Shown here: piece after piece, positions 30,604 to 42,178 of the stretch
How the letters are laid out: the number at the start of each line of letters is the position of its first letter
Numbering within the stretch: the first letter of the stretch is position 1
NCBI GenBank assembly: GCA_963989245.1
Contig: OZ022339.1
Span: 23,698,262-23,762,261, forward strand
Direction of reading: 5' to 3'
Length of the DNA: 64,000 bases
DNA from: Nansenia antarctica
Lineage: Eukaryota; Chordata; Actinopteri; Argentiniformes; Microstomatidae
The notes under the pieces: model-generated
What the model was told of the DNA's origin: nothing
Seen by the model: only the letters and a program-made list of their open reading frames with translations
Databases searched by the model: none
Program-made: the position numbers and the translations under genes

Positions 30604-30698
30604 AAACGTAGAGGAGGTAGAGGAGGTAGAGGAGATAGAGGGAGTAGAGGAGGTAGAGGAGGTAGAGGAGATAGAGGGAGTAGAGGAGGTAGAGGAAA
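30604..30698. repeat. Purine-rich 9-bp tandem repeat
   Basis: GTAGAGGAG units with variants, arranged as a longer repeat (about 45 bp, twice). It translates to RGG/RGD-like units, but there is no gene context. Confidence 0.85.
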
Positions 30699-31357
30699 AC
30701 AAGTTTTTATTGAGTCACTTTATCACTATTTTAAGGGTTTATTGAAAATGAAGGAAAGGCATAGAGACATATAGTTTTTTCTTTCGTCAAGTTGCAACAG
30801 AGGACAGAGGTTAAACACTGGGATCTTGTAGCAATGAGCAACAATAACTACAGGCAGTGGCGTCACCAAAACCCACTCATTGTTCTAAAAAGGAAACCGA
30901 GAGCGAAAGGGAAAAAAGTGCTGACCCACATTTTGAGCACCGTGACAAGGATAACAATTGAAACCAACACACAACCTGGCCATTTCACTTAAGTAGTATG
31001 TAATAGGAACAGTGTGTGTGAACAGTGCAGGCGCTATGGAGGAAGGCCAGTGGTCATGATCAGCAATTTCATCTCCACAGTTGTTCAGGGAACTGATTTT
31101 ATGTGTATGTGCGACTATGTGTGGGTGTGCGACTGTGCGTGTGTGCATGCGTGTGTGTGTGTGTGTGTGTGTATGTGCCTGACTGTTTTGTGATAAGTTC
31201 GATCTACAATTGAGTTGAAGTTTTAAGATGACACAAATGTTTCTTATCAACCTCTTGTGTTTGTCATAGAGGAAGAAGCACCTCGAGATGGAATCATTCA
31301 AAATCAATGAGCATTTTGCATTCTTTCATATTTAGCATTTTTTCATATTTTACATTC
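30699..31357. other. No gene; short (TG)n at 31156-31172
   Basis: Unclassified non-coding sequence. Confidence 0.4.
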
Positions 31358-31363
31358 TTTCAA

Positions 31364-31716
31364 CAGGGTTCGTAAAAAGCCTTAAAGTCTAAAATCCATC
31401 AATCCGATTCATAAGGCCTAAAAAGGTCATACATTTCAGTTATTCGGTCTAAAAATTAGGTGATAGGTCTTAAAAATGAGATCCTGTAAGGAAATCAGTC
31501 CGACCACATCTATTTACGCGGAAATGAATCAAGCTGGAACCCAAAAAAAATCCAATTTGCTTCCTTTTTTGTCTGAATGGCAGTGAAATCCCTAATTTCA
31601 TCACCTGGAGGATGACAAAAAGCTATTACATGGTGCCGCGAACAGGTCTAAAATGCTATTCAAAAAGGTCTTAAAAAGGTCTTACATTTGACTTGTTGAA
31701 ACATGTAGGAACCCTG
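31364..31716 (+). mobile_element. MITE family E, copy 1
   Basis: 353 bp from CAGGGTTCGTAAAAAGCC to GTAGGAACCCTG, homologous along its length to 44950-45320. TTTCAA flanks both sides (31358-31363, 31717-31722), a 6-bp duplication. The interior is rich in GTCTTAAAAAGGTC motifs. Confidence 0.85.
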
Positions 31717-31816
31717 TTTCAAGCATTTGGAACATGTTCCTTTAGAGAAGAATTCGTTGAACAATGTATGCTACTTCATGAGTTTCATGACACCTCAGTT
31801 TCCATCAAAAATGTTC

Positions 31817-31950
31817 AACAAATAATAATAATAATAATAATAACAACTTGGATTTGTATAGCGCCCTTCATAAAACCAAAGGACGCTTTACAATTCAACA
31901 GAAAACAAACAAAGCAAAACAGAAACAGTGACTAGGGGCCAAAGGCCTTG
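31817..31950 (-). repeat. (ATA)n and LINE/SINE tail-like sequence
   Basis: (AATA/ATA)n at 31817-31842 is followed by TTGTATAGCGCCCTTCATAAAACC...GCTTTACAATTCAACAG. This resembles the reverse complement of common fish retroposon tails. Confidence 0.5.
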
Positions 31951-32628
31951 GAGAACAGATGGGTTTTTAAGGGCTGATTAGAAGGAGTCCAGGGTGGGGG
32001 TGTTGCAGAGGATCACTATGGGGAACAAAGATGGCACCTGTGAGAGTGTGAGTGTTTGAAAGTGCCATTCAAGAGATGGATTTGAAGACGCGTGCTGTAC
32101 GGCGTGTGCTACAGCGGTAGGGGGGCCGGCCCCAGCTGGTTCCAATCAACACTACCACTCACACCAGTCAGGAGTAATCCCCACACAATGAGGTCCCTCA
32201 TCACCACTACAGCCCAGTCAAACACACACACTCAACCAATTCATCAACCTCCTTGGTGGGTGACTGCACCCTCCTCACTCTTCCTCACTAATGTAAAAAA
32301 GACCAAGTCTAGACCTGGAAAACCTTTCGATTTCATGTTCCATTTTCTCCAATTATTTCCAATCTCCACCGTTACCGTAGATGCCTTTTCTGAACGGTTA
32401 AGACGTTCGGTGTGCTAGGTCGAACCAAAGAGTAGGCTACTGTATAATGGAGATATTCTGGCCTAATATCCCTCATGCAGTAAGGGAAAACAGGGTAACA
32501 GAGTAAGAAATCCTTAGTCACAGGACACACTTTGCACTTAAACTGAACTGCTGTACGTGTCTGATGATGACCAATGTGTTTACATAGGTCAATCATAGTA
32601 TCCTGCAGAGGGGGCTAAGAGTGAGTGT
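31951..32628. other. No recognisable feature
   Basis: Non-coding DNA between two retroposon copies. Confidence 0.4.
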
Positions 32629-32883
32629 GGGGCGGCTGTGACGGAGGAGGTAGAGCCGGTGTCTAATGATCGCAAGGTCGGCAGATCGGCGTTTCGAGCC
32701 CGGGCTGGCCACATGTCGAGGTGTCCTTGGGCAAGACACTGAACCCCAAATGAGTGGGCTGGCGCCTTGCACGGCTTGTCGCCATTGGTGTGTGAAGGTG
32801 TGTGTGAATGGGTGAATGAGAGGCCGTTGTAAAACGCTTTGGAATAAGGCGCTATATACGTAAGTTGGTCCATTTACCATTTA
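32629..32883 (+). mobile_element. tRNA-derived SINE (family 1), copy 3
   Basis: The full head-core-tail order is present. The head reads GGGCGGCTGTGACGGAGGAGG, the B box is altered (CGTTTCGAGCC), and about 12 bp around TTGCTCCCAG are missing. Confidence 0.9.
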
Positions 32884-33599
32884 GTGAGCGATCAGCAGAT
32901 GGAACAGGGTAACACTGGAATCCAATGATAAAACAACGACTCTCAAGGACTAATCCAAGGCTAATTGTTCCTGGTAGCCTCTGGTGAAACAGCATGACCT
33001 AGACGACATCACACTGCCGCTCAACGTGACAACACGCTGTCAGTCAGGCTTTCACTCTTCCTGGGAGGGACGGACGTTTGGGAGCTCCCTTCTCTGGAGA
33101 AGCGGAGAACAGGATCTTCCAGAGATAGTAGTAAATCAGGCTAAGAGCCTTTCCTCCATAAGAGGGGTTGCTGGATGGACGATAGATGAACGGATGGACA
33201 GACCGATGGGAGGACAGACGGGCCCCTTCCCTCTGTCAGTGCCCGGGGAGCACGAGGCATGTGTGCTTTATGTGTCATGGAGGGAGGTCAGAGGTCAACA
33301 GCGGATGTGGGGTGCGGTGTCGGAGGCCGATAAGCCTCCTCTACTGTGTGCTGTGTGTAGTGTTATGGGGGAACCCCCTTTTGAAGTGGTGCTTCATAGG
33401 GAGTTGCTGAGTGTGAGTTTTTCAGTGTGTCCATGAGCAAAATGTGTTGGGATGTGATCCTTGCATAGGGTTAGGTGTGTGTCTGTGTTCGTGTGTGTGA
33501 GAGAGAGAGAGTTTATTCCATCAAAGATGATGGAATCGTTGAATATCAATAATGTCATGTAGTGCATCATTCAGCTATCATTGCACTGTCGTCAGTCGG
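32884..33599. other. No recognisable feature
   Basis: Non-coding; a short GA run at 33499-33511. Confidence 0.4.
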
Positions 33600-34095
33600 T
33601 GCCAGTCATGTTAATAACGTTATTTTTAATTGGACAGAAATGAGAGAACTGTAGCGTACTGTGGAGAAGGACAGTGGAGTGTGTTGTGGAATGGCCTTGA
33701 GGAAAAGCTCCAAAGGTGTACTAATGAACTGCAATTTAAAAGAATGTATAAGAATGATATCCTTTCTAGATACAACATGGAAGAGACAGGACATGCCATT
33801 TGCTAAAATTAGTGTATGATAGTTTGTATCCTGTATTGTGTGTATTTGAATTTGAATGACAAAATTGAGCCTGATTGTTTTTTTGTTTTTTGTTTGTTTC
33901 TGTTGTAAACCTACGCTACTGTAAATTTAGTGTGTGGATGGGGATAGGACAAATAAGCTTTGCTTCCTCCTATTCCCTTTCGGACAGCTTAATCATGTGG
34001 ATTTTTTTTTTATTCTTTATTTTTGAAATCATTTGTATTCCAATGTACTTGGACTGCTGTTCGAAATAAACTTGAACTAACTAACTAACAGTGGG
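33600..34095 (+). mobile_element. LINE 3' end (remnant)
   Basis: GGGGATAGGACAAATAAGCTTTGCTTCCTCCTATTCCC and TTCGAAATAAACTTGAACTAACTAAC are typical of the 3' end of fish non-LTR retrotransposons, finishing in an (AACT)n tail. Upstream, a short open stretch (about 33700-33806) may be the last codons of the ORF. The clade is uncertain. Confidence 0.55.
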
Positions 34096-34302
34096 TCAGA
34101 ATAGATTGCTCTGACCAGCTTTAGAGGTAAACAGGAAGCGGTGTTTATCTGTTATGGTTCTCCTCTCTCTGGGGACGGCGTTCGACAGAGCTACAGAGTT
34201 ACTGTGCTGTGCAGCACCCAGCCGGGGCCTGGCTGTGACCTTAGCTAGCGAAGGCCGAGGACGAGGCTAGTGAGGACGGGGGAGGTTGCTCTCCACAAAA
34301 CT

Positions 34303-35851
34303 CGTGAGCTTAGAATCGTAAGAATGATAAGGTTCTATCTCCGTTCTATCTCCGGGTTGTTCAGAGATATTGAGCGTCAAAGTTTTTACATTCCATTATG
34401 TTTTGTGAGATGAGACCTTTGTATTTTTATTAATTACTAACTAAAACATTTCAACATTTAAAAAATAACATCACACAGCAAGGACGTGTCGTCCATATAA
34501 GCTTAGTAAGCAGTGCTTACCCAACGAAAAAATTAAAAAGGACAGTAGAAAATATTAAAATAAAAGTGCATGTAACCGTTTGTTTGTTTTCATTAAAAGA
34601 GTCGTATTTTAGGTCCCAGGGCAGCAGGAGTCATTCATTTTGGCGCCACCTGCAGGAGTAAGCACTCGCTATTCTGCTTGCTTGCATTGCGTTGCATTAT
34701 AAGCACTTCTCTCTCTGCTTTCCCTCGCGCACATTCTAATGCGTGAAAATGTCTTTTTTATTTTTTTAGATGCCTCAGCCCGCTGTTTAATGTGGCCATG
34801 GTAAGCATGCTTACCAGCCAATTAGTAGTTCGTTCATTCCGATAAGAGCTACTGATTGGCTCTTATCACTTTCAAGTTCACTTAACATTTCACCTTACTT
34901 TCTCTCGCCCGGCAGAATAGCTTATGCTAGCTAGCTCAAACGATCTAAAAAATAATAATCAATAAGGATAACTTGCTTGATTTTGTGAATATGGACATTA
35001 CTGTCAGCGACCTAAAGGGATTTCGTAGACTGGACTGGACTGGAAAAACACAACTACTGGCTAAAGGCCGATCACCGATCTTCACACCCAGAAAGGGAGA
35101 GTCGCAAGGGGGTTCCAGCAAGCCTGGTATGAGCGGTTTATATGATTTATATGATTCGCGATCTGTGCTTGTTTATATGGTTTGAGTACTGCTGTGCTGC
35201 TGGTTATGGCTCCTTATTTAAGACTTCCTCTGCTTTTACCTTTGAATGTAGGCCTGTGCCGTTGTGTTTGGAGAGAGAGCTACTTAATCAATCGCTGAGA
35301 TAGGCCTAATGTCGCTGTCCGTGCCAGTGGTTCTGGACCAAAAGTGTTTGAGAGAGATAGAGAGGGAGGGTTTGTGATGTGATGTCAAGTCAAGTGCCTG
35401 TGTGACAAAAGTGTGAAAAGAAAGTGTGTTGTGAGTTTACTATGGAGGATGGAAACAGTGTGTGTCTGTGTTGTGCGTTTGCGATGTTGAAACTGGACTT
35501 GTAGATTTCAGCAGGTTGGCTACTTGAAAAGATCTTGGTTCAAAAAAGATTGAACAATGAGCACCAAGATATAGTCGAAACCGGCAACTGTTTTTTTTTG
35601 TTTTTGGTAATCTGATCACAAAGTGACCCTACAGTTTATTAGCGGGTTCTAGGGCATCAAAATTGCATTTCCTTGAAACTGCGTTCACTGATAGCGTGTA
35701 TGTGTAATTATGTGTATTTCTATATTTTATGCTTACCCAATCTAAAAGCTCACGGCACGTGCCTGCCACACAGGCATTAATAAACACCTAATGGATCAGA
35801 TTATGTAAAAAACTAAATTTTGACAAAAAAAAGTATAATTCTAACGTCACA
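34303..35851 (+). mobile_element. MITE family D, copy 1 (split by hAT-like element)
   Basis: The left half (34303-34478, from CGTGAGCTTAGAAT) and right half (35766-35851, to AATTCTAACGTCAC) together match the uninterrupted copies at 49377 and 60754. AACT lies outside both ends (34299-34302, 35852-35855), a 4-bp duplication if the last base has mutated from G to A. Confidence 0.8.
34479..35765. mobile_element. hAT-like element inserted in MITE D
   Basis: 1,287 bp with related ends CAAGGACGTGTCGT and (reverse complement) CAGGCACGTGCCGT. It is flanked by TCACACAG (34471-34478) and CCACACAG (35766-35773), an 8-bp duplication with one mismatch. The uninterrupted family copies contain that octamer once, as CCACACAG. 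No intact transposase; a 70-codon open stretch at 34973-35185 is unrecognised. Confidence 0.8.
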
Positions 35852-35855
35852 AACT

Positions 35856-36479
35856 GTTCTCCTACCGCTGGTTTTTGTTGTTCACCACATTGTCCTTGAG
35901 TCCAGTGTTGGGAGTAGGGACCCCTGACCCCTGACCTCTGACCCCTGACCAGTTAGTAAGTCATGCTCAGTCATGCTCCATTGTTTACTCCTTGTCGACT
36001 TGCAGCCCACTCATCGATGGTACCTTGTACCTCCGTAGTGAGATTACAAGTCAGAGGAAAGGAGGAACCCATGCTTCTGTGTTTTGTTTACATCGCCAAC
36101 AGTCTGCACATGCTGACATTATCTTATCGTTCCAGTGACATTACATTGAACTTATCATAATGTGGAATGCATGCTTGCACCATTTTAGTCACAAACAAGC
36201 TGCTGGCTCTCGTTAATATGCCGCCCGCTCAGCAGATTCCGTGTAAACACACACGTACAACTGCTGGCGCCTGGCCCAGGTCACGTGACCTTAGCGTTAA
36301 TTGTGAGCGTGAATAGCTTCTTTACCCAGTGTCAACAGATCGAGACTGTTTGAGTTCAGAGGGGCCCCCCCACACACAACAAGAGGTCGGAGGTCAAGTA
36401 GAAGATCATAGGGTCACACAGCCCAGACGTGCACCTGTTCAAGGGGGGACCTCTCTTTACGGTACAGACTATTTCCAGA
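35856..36479. other. No gene; short GACCCCT repeat
   Basis: GACCCCTGACCCCTGACC-type repeats occupy about 35918-35950. The rest is unclassified. Confidence 0.4.
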
Positions 36480-36800
36480 TGTTTCCATGACACTACCCTG
36501 ATGGATAGTGAGAGGGGGTGCGAGGGGGAGGGTAAAAGGGGTTAGGTGAGGTGGAGGGAGAGTGAGTGAGGGAGAGGGAGGGAGGGTGAGGAGGTGGAGG
36601 GTGTTAGGGTGTGAGATGGAGGGAGCATGATGTGGAGGGTGAGGGGGTGTGAGGTGGATGGAGAGGGAGGTGAGGGGGTGTGAGGTGGAAAGAGAGGGAG
36701 GTGGAGGGAGAGGTGGGTGAGGTAGAGGGAGGATGATGTGGAGGCTGAGGGGGTGTGAGGTGGATGGAGAGGGAGGTGTGAGGAGGAGGTGGAGGGACAA
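36480..36800. repeat. GGGTGAGG/GGTGTGAGGTGGA purine-rich minisatellite
   Basis: Imperfect tandem units rich in GAGGG and GTGAGGTGGA cover about 300 bp. Ser/Pro-rich frames on the opposite strand are artefacts. Confidence 0.85.
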
Positions 36801-37257
36801 CTTTTGTGACTGCAGTGGCTCTGGAATTACTTATCACTTTCAAACTTTTTTTTTCAAAGACATGCATCGCCACGAAAACAAACAAGGCTGGTGCTTTGAG
36901 CGGTGCAGAAGTGTTGATTTACGGTGTTTTATATCGGGTTTAGGAAAGGACATTTTTGCACATGGAAAAGCTCAGGCATTTTTTCCCCCCTTTTTTCTTT
37001 TTGTTCATTTTACTGTTCAGTAAAGTAGGAACTCCCTCCTAAAAATCTCCCCTAAAAAGTTTGGTACTATTTGAGCTGGTTCTTTTTAGTGGCAGTAAAA
37101 GAAACAGTGATAAATTGTAATGTCTGCTTTGCAGCTGAAGCTGCACTGGAGAGAGGCCCCATGGTTACAATATAATACCAACTGGAATACATAAACCATG
37201 CTTTTCAACTGGCGCATCTGGAAAAGGAGCAAAGCCCCTCTTTTCCTCTTTTCCTCA
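36801..37257. other. No recognisable feature
   Basis: Non-coding sequence. Confidence 0.4.
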
Positions 37258-37303
37258 TCACTCACTCACTCACTCACTCACTCACTGACTCACACACTCA
37301 CAC

Positions 37304-37366
<63 letters not shown>

Positions 37367-37412
37367 CACACTCACACTCACACTCACACTCACACTCACA
37401 CTCACAGTCACA

Positions 37413-37503
<91 letters not shown>
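37258..37503. repeat. (CACT)n / (CA)n / (CACACT)n compound microsatellite
   Basis: TCAC repeats, a CA tract, CACACT hexamers (37358-37410) and a long second CA tract make about 245 bp of continuous simple repeat. Confidence 0.97.
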
Positions 37504-37505
<2 letters not shown>

Positions 37506-37741
37506 GGAGGCATTAGTGGTTCTAAATGTTTGCAGTTCTGATACACAAATATGAATGTGTCTTTCTCCTGTTAGGCTCGTAGGATTCTTATCTCTTTATA
37601 CAAATACAGGTGTAGGTTTCAGGTTCCCCTTCGACTCTCATTTGATAAGCGGAATTATCACTTGGCAACGTTGCCACTAAAGTAGGACCAGGTTGTTTAC
37701 AATGTGACAACTGAGCTCTGAGACTGTGCAAGTTCAAGTTT

Positions 37742-37857
37742 ATTAAAAGGTGAGGTGGAGGAAAAGGGAGGATGAGGTAGAGGGAGGTGAGGGGGAGGGA
37801 GGATGAGGTAGAGGGAGGTGAGGGGGAGGGAGGATGAGGTGGAGGGAGAGGGTGACC
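37742..37857. repeat. Purine-rich minisatellite inside a LINE tail
   Basis: GGAGGATGAGGTAGAGGGAGGTGAGGGG units. TTAAAAGGTGA occurs on both sides (about 37742 and 37861), next to AGTTCAAGTTTATT (37730, 37881). Confidence 0.75.
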
Positions 37858-37880
37858 CCTTAAAAGGTGACCAATAAAAA

Positions 37881-38040
37881 AGTTCAAGTTTATTATATAA
37901 AACATAATTCATAACAGTATGAAATTAGATTAGTTATTTACATGATGAGGACCCCTCTGAAATAAACATGTCAAAAATACATTAAAAAACATAAAAACAC
38001 AATGATAATCTAAAAAAGGATTCCTTAAGAAATGTCCACA
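37881..38040 (-). mobile_element. Probable LINE 3' tail fragment
   Basis: AGTTCAAGTTTATT is the reverse complement of the AATAAACTTGAACT tail seen at 34067. What follows is AT-rich and not assignable. Confidence 0.4.
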
Positions 38041-38565
38041 AGTACTAGGTACTACTACTCTCGGCAGAAGGGACAGTTGGTGACAGTTTTTATGTAACCT
38101 TTATTTTAGTCCCATAAAACACAATCAAGAAAAACAAACCCATCTTTCAATAAAGAGGTCCTTAATAACAACCGTTAAATATAAACTGCCATAGTGGCAC
38201 CAGAGCAACCAATTGTTGAACCAGATTGTTCCAGCACTGGCGCACCACAACTAAAACTGGATTTACCCAATTCATTGGAGACCCGAGGAACCCTCAAGAG
38301 TTAACCATGTCTGAGAACGGCAGTTGGGTAATTTGTGTGTCTGAATTTCAATAAATGACTGTGTGTATTGTCTCCAATTTGGCAGGTTTGGATTTGTTGT
38401 CAGAGTCTGGAGTCTGAGTGAACTCACGTCTTGGCTTTGTTTGTTTTCCAAATGGTCCGTTTGGGACTCAACTATCAGATACTATATGATACACATTATG
38501 AAGTGCTCGTAATAATTATGTTTGGTCATTCATTACATTTTTACCTTATGACCAAAGTAAAGTAA
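38041..38565. other. No gene recognised
   Basis: Unclassified. The stretch GTAACCTTTATTTTAGTCCCATAAAACAC (38095-38123) may be another retroposon tail, but no second copy is in the window. Confidence 0.35.
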
Positions 38566-38760
38566 GTAAAGCTTTATTTATATAGCACCTTCCATACAAG
38601 AAATGCAGCTCAAAGTGCTTTACAACAGGAATAAGAACATAAAGTAGTGAATATAAAAACATATATAAAAACATATACAAGCATAGAATGAATATAAAAG
38701 CAGCAGGGGAAAACAGTAAAAAGAAAAGGTAAAAATAAAATACATAAAAAAAAAAAAAAA
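38566..38760 (-). repeat. Retroposon tail-like repeat
   Basis: AAGTAAAGCTTTATTTATATAGCACC...CAAAGTGCTTTACA is shared with 63435-63530 and resembles the reverse complement of common fish LINE/SINE 3' ends. It is followed by an A-rich stretch. Confidence 0.5.
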
Positions 38761-38835
38761 AGGGAAACAATGTACAACCTCTGCCTTTACGATCCGGCAG
38801 CGTCAGATCACAGTATTTTAACCAACTGGATTTGT

Positions 38836-39147
38836 AACACTGTGTGCAATATGACAACCCTCGTGTACATAAGGTTCAGAGATAGGAAATGTTAGGATAT
38901 TTATAGCATAGCATAGAGTACAGCACAGTGTTTTATTTGAATAGTATAGTAGTATAGTATATGGATAGTGTATATAGCCTTTATTTATGTAAACCAGCTC
39001 TTTTCCCTTCTTGTTTTTAGTATTTAGTGTTTTTAGTATCCTAGCACCAGGGGAGCCCCCCCTCCTAAATTTCGTTGTATGGTACCTGTACTGTATTAAT
39101 GACAATAAAGACCATTCATTCATTCATTCATTCATTCATTCATTCAT
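38836..39147 (+). mobile_element. Non-LTR retrotransposon 3' end with (ATTC)n tail
   Basis: It is homologous to the reverse complement of 21766-22115. The 3' side reads GACAATAAAGACC and then (ATTC)n at 39113-39147. It is 5'-truncated, as usual for target-primed insertion. Confidence 0.7.
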
Positions 39148-39665
39148 AGCCTAACTGTCGTCTGTCAACTGGACCTGTAGCCTAACAGACTAGAGAACCA
39201 GACTTGTTCACCTCAGACTAGAGAACCAGTGTGTTCACCTCAGACTCAGACTAGACAAAGACCAAGTAATTACATCATTTGTTCAGATGGTGATACTGTC
39301 GTGAGTTGGTCATTGACAAAGCCAGACCATTCCCCAACCATGACAACATGTAGCTGGCATAATGTTCAGACAGTGAGAGTATAGTGCACATTTCAATTCT
39401 GCCTTCTTAAATTGACCATCCCCCCGGAAGGAAAATGGCTGTGAGCTTTGTGGAATGTCTTGAGGTGTCAAAGCTATGATGTCATCAGTTTGGATGTAAT
39501 CAGATTGATTGTGGTTGGGTTTCCTTGTTCCTTAACAGCTCCTAATTTAAATACTGTGGTTTTTAGGGTGATATGAATAGCAAAGGTCAGGGAAAAGCTC
39601 TCTCTCTTTCCTGTGTCCTGTTGTGAGATTATCATCATGTTGTTAGTAGCATTGTTTTGAATGAA
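39148..39665. other. No recognisable feature
   Basis: Contains a short imperfect duplication GACTAGAGAACCAG (about 39188 and 39218). Otherwise nothing recognised. Confidence 0.4.
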
Positions 39666-39895
39666 CCCCAATTGAAATAAGCCAGTGGCTTATTCAAGGC
39701 TTTAATCAAGCCAGTGGCTTATTCAAGGCTTTAATCAAGGACCCCAATTGAAATAAGCCAGTGGCTTTCTTGGGTTTTTATCCTATTAGTTTGACCTTGT
39801 ATGTAATATGTACTTTCATGTACCTACTTCTGCAAACATTCTAATAAAGTTTTCAATCAATCAATCAATTTCAATCAATCAATCAATCAATGACC
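39666..39895. repeat. 31-bp tandem duplication and (CAAT)n
   Basis: AAGCCAGTGGCTTATTCAAGGCTTTAATC is repeated, with a third partial copy at 39751. (TCAA)n tracts occupy about 39857-39893 after an AATAAAG motif, suggesting a retroposon tail. Confidence 0.75.
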
Positions 39896-39994
39896 GTTGG
39901 TTATCTCTCTCTCTATTAGGATGTGACATTTCTCTATGAAGTATTCACCTTGTAATAGTTGTATAAGTATACACTCCTCCAAGTATAAACTCCA

Positions 39995-40330
39995 AAGCCA
40001 GCTCTGGTACTGACCCAGCCTAGTCTCCCTCTGGTACTGACCCAGCCTAGTCTCTCTCTGGTACTGACCCAGCCTAGTCTCTCTCTGGTACTGACCCAGC
40101 CTAGTCTACTTCTGGTACTGACCCTGCTCTGGTACTGACCCTGCTCTGGTACTGACCCTGCTCTGGTACTGACCCTGCCCAGTCTATTGGTTCTGACCCT
40201 GCCCACTACCCGGCAGCACTGACCCAGCTTAGCCCACCTCTCGTTCTGACCCAGCCCTGTCTGGTACTGAGCCAGCCTAGTCCACCTCTGGTGTTGACCC
40301 TGGCCAGTCTAGTACTTACCCAGGCCATGC
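39995..40330. repeat. CTGGTACTGACCC minisatellite
   Basis: Degenerate units of CTGGTACTGACCCAGCCTAGTCT and CTGGTACTGACCCTG. Confidence 0.85.
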
Positions 40331-41304
40331 TAGTAGAAACCTCTTTTGTTTAAAAGTTTCAGCTCAATTACTTAAACCTTTTGTTTTACTGTACTGTAAA
40401 GGCCATTTTTTAAAAAGCTTTTTTGTCCTTTTCATATTAACATGATGGTTGAGGATGTCATTCTGATGTATAGTATGGGCAGCCTACTACAGTGTTGTTC
40501 ATGCATACACATGTGCCTGCTTGTTACTGCTTTGTCAAGCAATTTAGCTTTGTGCCAAAGTACTCCAGTCAAGTTCACGCACGAGCGTGTCCAACGAGCA
40601 GCAGCAGTCGTTTCTCTAACTGCCAACTTATTTATGTGCGGGCACCAGAGAGAACGTCTCCAACGCAGTCCCAGGAATTCCTTCTCTGAGCAAAACAAAC
40701 AGAAATAGAGGGACACTCTGGCCAAGAGAAACCCTCAATAATGCTTTAAGAAACAACACGTTGTAAAACATGACCTTTGCTGTGATTCAGCACCGGCAAA
40801 CCGCTGGAAGACTTCTCTGCCAATTCTGTCTGATTCCATTCGGTCCTAAGTGAGGGCTCGGGCAAGATGGCTTCAGAAGCCGCTTTCTACTGTATTCAGT
40901 GGCTCCTTTACAAACCCCTATGTCTTCTCAGCGTACTGAGTTTGACTACTCCTCCCTGTGAGAAGACAAAAAGAGCCTCATGCTGCTTTACAGGCGTTAC
41001 AGAGACCTCCCTGGGTGGCTGGTTCATCTTATCCAATGTTCCATCCACTTTTCGTCCAACTCTGCAAAAGAGCCAAGTTCCTTTTCTTTCTTCAGACTTT
41101 CTTCAGACTTCTTCAGACTACATTCAGCTCTTGTTAGGTAAGCGATTATATTGCCTCTGTTGTAGCAGTGCAGTGACTTTTTGGAGGGCAGTGTAGTGTA
41201 GGCTCTGGTCAAAAGACTATTTCACCACCCCGCTACCTCAGCAAATAGCTAAACCTCAGACCACTCATGTGTGATTGACAACTGAGGGACGGGTTTCTGT
41301 GAGG
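40331..41304. other. No recognisable feature
   Basis: Non-coding sequence. The open stretches here are short and lack splice context. Confidence 0.4.
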
Positions 41305-41455
41305 GATGGGTACTGGGAGGTACTGGGAGGTACTGTTAGGGGCCGGTACTGGGAGGTACTGTGGGGTACTGTTAGGGGCCAGTACTGGGAGGTACTGGGA
41401 GGTACTGGGAGGTACTGTGGGGGACGAGTTCTGTGACGTACCGGGTACTGTGGGC
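41305..41455. repeat. GGTACTGGGA minisatellite
   Basis: Ten-base units with GGGGCC(G/A)GTACT variants. Confidence 0.85.
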
Positions 41456-42029
41456 TCCTGCGTTATTCTGGTCCGTACAGCAGACCTTTGGGGGTAGAAT
41501 CGCTCCAGTCAACCATCAAGTTTGTTTGTCAGTCATGCTTGTTTGCCTTCCATTCCAACTGCCGAGTAAACATCAGCCTCAGTGACAGGGAGACTAGCAC
41601 AAATACATAATTACCAAGGGAGCAATAAAAGTTCACCAGAGTGATTTAGGGATCTGGTGTCGAGGTCCCTTGTCCCAGAGTCTTGGGAGGCCAGTCTCTG
41701 CGGTCTGTCCCAGGGGCACACAGAATGACAGTAGGGTGTCACAGAGGAGGCCGTCTACTGTACCCTCTCATTTTCTTTTACTGGAAAGTGCATGCTGTCG
41801 TAACAGCAAGTCAAAACAAAAAACACCCGTTCAGAGAGAAGGAGAGGGAACAGATGGAATTTGGGATAAACTGTGCCTCTAATGTTCCTCATTTGTTTTT
41901 AAACATGTGTATCTTAAGCAGCCCTGGCATATCCCATTTGTGACAATCAATATCCGTGCCTTGATGCAGTCTGCCAGGAGTGGTCACAGTGTGGATACTT
42001 AGACGCATTTAAATATGAGTTATGCACAG
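41456..42029. other. No recognisable feature
   Basis: Non-coding sequence. Confidence 0.4.
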
Positions 42030-42178
42030 TTCTGTGTAAAAGGACCCACGAGGATCAAAATGCGAAATTTTCCAGAGCATATCAAATTGGGTGTCAAATG
42101 AAAGCTAAGGGTATATTTTTGCAAAGGCTTTGACTTCTGGTCGAACATATGGAAAAGTCAGTGTGTAAGAAAACATCT
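42030..42178 (-). repeat. Dispersed repeat G, uninterrupted copy
   Basis: The reverse complement matches the two flanks of the chromovirus (1978-2022 and 8196-8290) in the same order. It directly abuts the foldback element at 42179. Confidence 0.65.

Noticed and set aside
30855..31060. GCAGTGGCGTCACC as a possible hAT end
   Set aside because: No matching inverted end or target duplication was found downstream.
34973..35185. 70-codon frame inside the 34479-35765 element
   Set aside because: No recognisable zinc finger or catalytic motif; length is within chance expectation.
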